DNA from: Druceiella hillmani
Lineage: Eukaryota > Arthropoda > Insecta > Lepidoptera > Hepialidae
Assembly: GCA_039881145.1 (NCBI GenBank)
Contig: JAYKKI010000032.1
Location: 11,461,501 to 11,525,500, forward strand
Length of the DNA: 64,000 bases
Direction: 5' to 3'
The number at the start of each line of letters is the position of its first letter. Position 1 is the first letter of the stretch. The translations under genes were made by a program, and so were the position numbers. Shown piece after piece: positions 62,200-64,000 of this stretch. Under the pieces are notes generated by a model. That model had not been told where the DNA came from, did no database searches, and saw only the letters and a program-made list of their open reading frames with translations.

Positions 62200-63360
62200 C
62201 TCATGTAAGTTGTTTCATGTTTAAAGCCACTTTTCATTTCAAAAATATCAAATTAAGTAATTCAATTTCAAAGTAGTTAATGTTAAGCCCAACAATGCAA
62301 ATATCACAGAATAAAAATGAATCTAGGCAGATTGCAATCTAAGTATTTAGTAAAAATTATGAATGAACGTAAATAAAATTATTGAAAGGTAAAAAATTTT
62401 AGAAAGATTTTACATATCAAGTTTTACTTGCGTATCAAAATTAATAGTTAAATTGTAATTAGCAATTAAACGACTGTTAAAAAACGAAAATTCCAATAAA
62501 CTCATTGTAAAAAACAGAGAAAAAAGGCGGTTTAAGTTTCATTTATTTGAAACCTAAAGCCAACCAAATAAATTACTTTACTTAAAAGTGGCAAAAGTAT
62601 AAAACAGTTAAAGCAAGCCTTATCTTATTAATTCCTTACTAACAGTCATGTAATATTCCATAAAAATTCTAAATATATTTAAAAAAAATAAAATTTACTT
62701 GCATTAAGAAGCGTTCTAAAGGGTCATTCCAAAATCAATCGCGAATATATTAAAAAAAAATTAAATGCTATTTGATATAAACAATTACCAAAAAGTACAA
62801 AGAATAAAAATAAAAATTAAAAAAATATTTTTCGTACAAAGAATTGATCATATCGTCTAAAAAATTAGTGGATTCAGACAATGATTCACTTTATTTTAGT
62901 AATATGGAATGAAATCTATAATTTTTGGCATGCGGGTGAAAAAGAATTAAATGAATTAACTTATATTTGTTTAATTTACAATTAAATGAAACTAAGTGAT
63001 GTAGTATTATTTCTACTTTATTTAAATTCTTTACCGTGACAGCATAACGTAACTATATCAACAACAAAACTCAAATACAATCGGAAAGTCACGTATGATG
63101 TCTCACTTATAAAGAATTTAAAAGCGCACATACATACAGACATGTGAACACACATAAATTACAAAAGGTGTAACACAATGACCATAGTGAAAAGGCCATC
63201 TAAAGATATTTTCGAATGATTCTGCATGACTACCAGATCGTATTATGACAAAATAATACATATAATTCGAGATATTCACAAAAAAGTGTAATTACGAAGA
63301 TATTATTTAAAATTTATTCTCCCATAAATCATATGAGATTTTGACGTGAATACGTCTTTA
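62200..63360 (+). repeat. Direct segmental repeat, second copy (partner at 45.3-47.1 kb)
   Basis: Colinear with the first copy, but carrying only a degenerate minisatellite unit at 62425-62515 and, in addition, a solo arm of the palindromic element at 62980-63045. No coding sequence was seen. Confidence 0.7.
62980..63045 (+). mobile_element. Solo arm of the palindromic Penelope-like element
   Basis: ACAATTAAATGAAACTAAGT, GATGTAGTATTATTTCTACT and ATTCTTTACC match the left arm of the other copies. Similarity stops at the expected CACGACC, so neither the hammerhead-like part nor the second arm is present. Confidence 0.72.
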
Positions 63361-64000
63361 AATTTGTTACCATACGGGGCCAATCCAAAAAACCTAATGA
63401 TAACAAACTCGAGGGATAGAGTTTGGCATTGTAATTTCGAATTTATCCTCTACATCAAAAATTAAATTATACCACTAGTAGGATAGCTAAAGGATCAAAG
63501 AATTCATTACGATAAGCGAGAACAGTAACGCATCGCGTGCGGTGGAGGAGGAAGCGCCGCCATTTCGAGGTTATTTTGCTGCGTCTCGAGATTTGCAATT
63601 AGTAAAACTTTTGATTCGGAAAAGCTACGATGTTCGTTTAAGTTTTAATCATCAGCTGTCGTCAAAATCTGTCTATTGTATATAAAACGGTAGTTTAAAG
63701 TAGTGACAATGACTATAATAAGGTGTTTTAGAATAAAAACAAATTATCAAAAATATATATTGTCGGCCTATACGCTATTGTAACACAATAATTATTTGTT
63801 TCCTTGCTTTTATCCTAAATACATAAATAAAAATATTTTATTTAAAAAATATAACCCGTTACATAGATGTATTAACGTACAACATAAGGCCGTGTCCACG
63901 ACACAGCCACACCCAATTTTTTTAAATGTTTGAGATATTTCAACAAAAATCAATATTAAAAATAACAACACATATTTTTCATATACATATTTACATGGTT
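63361..64000. other. Window end, one CpG-rich patch
   Basis: 63515-63600 (CGCATCGCGTGCGGTGGAGG and GAAGCGCCGCCATTTCGAGG) is strikingly CpG-rich for this window, and a TATATAAAACGG sequence follows at 63680-63692. This could be a promoter or first exon of a gene beyond the window, or a repeat edge. No reading frame supports either. Confidence 0.35.

Overview
This window looks like AT-rich eukaryotic nuclear DNA, most likely from an arthropod (insect). The signs are long (TA)n microsatellites, spliceosomal-type splice signals, and remnants of several transposon classes common in insects (BEL/Pao, Jockey/CR1-like non-LTR elements, Tc1/mariner, a tRNA-type SINE, Penelope-like pieces). I found no intact host gene, no rRNA and no convincing free-standing tRNA gene. 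Open reading frames are short. Those that mean anything are broken pieces of transposon proteins. I cannot name the species.

Layout. 1-14.7 kb is mostly unrecognised AT-rich DNA. It holds a non-LTR reverse transcriptase C-terminus (1.4-1.8 kb), a palindromic Penelope-like insertion (2.36-2.64 kb), a decayed BEL/Pao polyprotein (7.8-8.95 kb) and a second non-LTR fragment on the minus strand with its A-rich tail (11.1-11.57 kb).

14.7-41 kb is built from one large non-coding repeat. Unit A (14.7-20.86 kb) and unit B (20.86-30.48 kb) are tandem copies. Unit C (30.48-34.2 kb) begins a third, and an inverted counterpart occupies 36.5-40.97 kb, so 30.5-41 kb is a huge imperfect palindrome around a short core. 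The copies carry different later insertions, so each serves as an empty-site reference for the others. Unit B contains the clearest complete element: 2,559 bp at 21649-24207, with 27-bp terminal inverted repeats, a 4-bp AAAT target duplication, subterminal repeats and a broken, intron-containing gene for a transposase-like protein. That protein has a DTC-x2-CD cysteine motif and a SDNCCGQNKN block.

41-64 kb is again mostly unrecognised AT-rich DNA. It holds a roughly 66-bp minisatellite with a higher-order period (45.5-46.5 kb), a larger direct duplication (45.3-47.1 kb and 62.2-63.4 kb), a tRNA-type SINE (49.6-49.8 kb), a fourth Penelope-like palindrome (53.3 kb), a fragment of a widespread retroelement tail (57.4 kb), a CpG-containing segment (58.0-58.6 kb) and a frameshifted P-element/THAP-like transposase C-terminus (59.5-60.15 kb). 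A CpG-bearing module of about 200 bp occurs five times (33.3, 38.7, 51.9, 54.7 and 61.6 kb).

The most interesting signals are two. The first is the DDE-like transposon of an unusual family, whose empty site is preserved in a paralogous repeat. The second is the palindromic element family with 8-12 bp target duplications, in which each arm contains a hammerhead-ribozyme-like motif differing from the canonical core mainly by one extra U.
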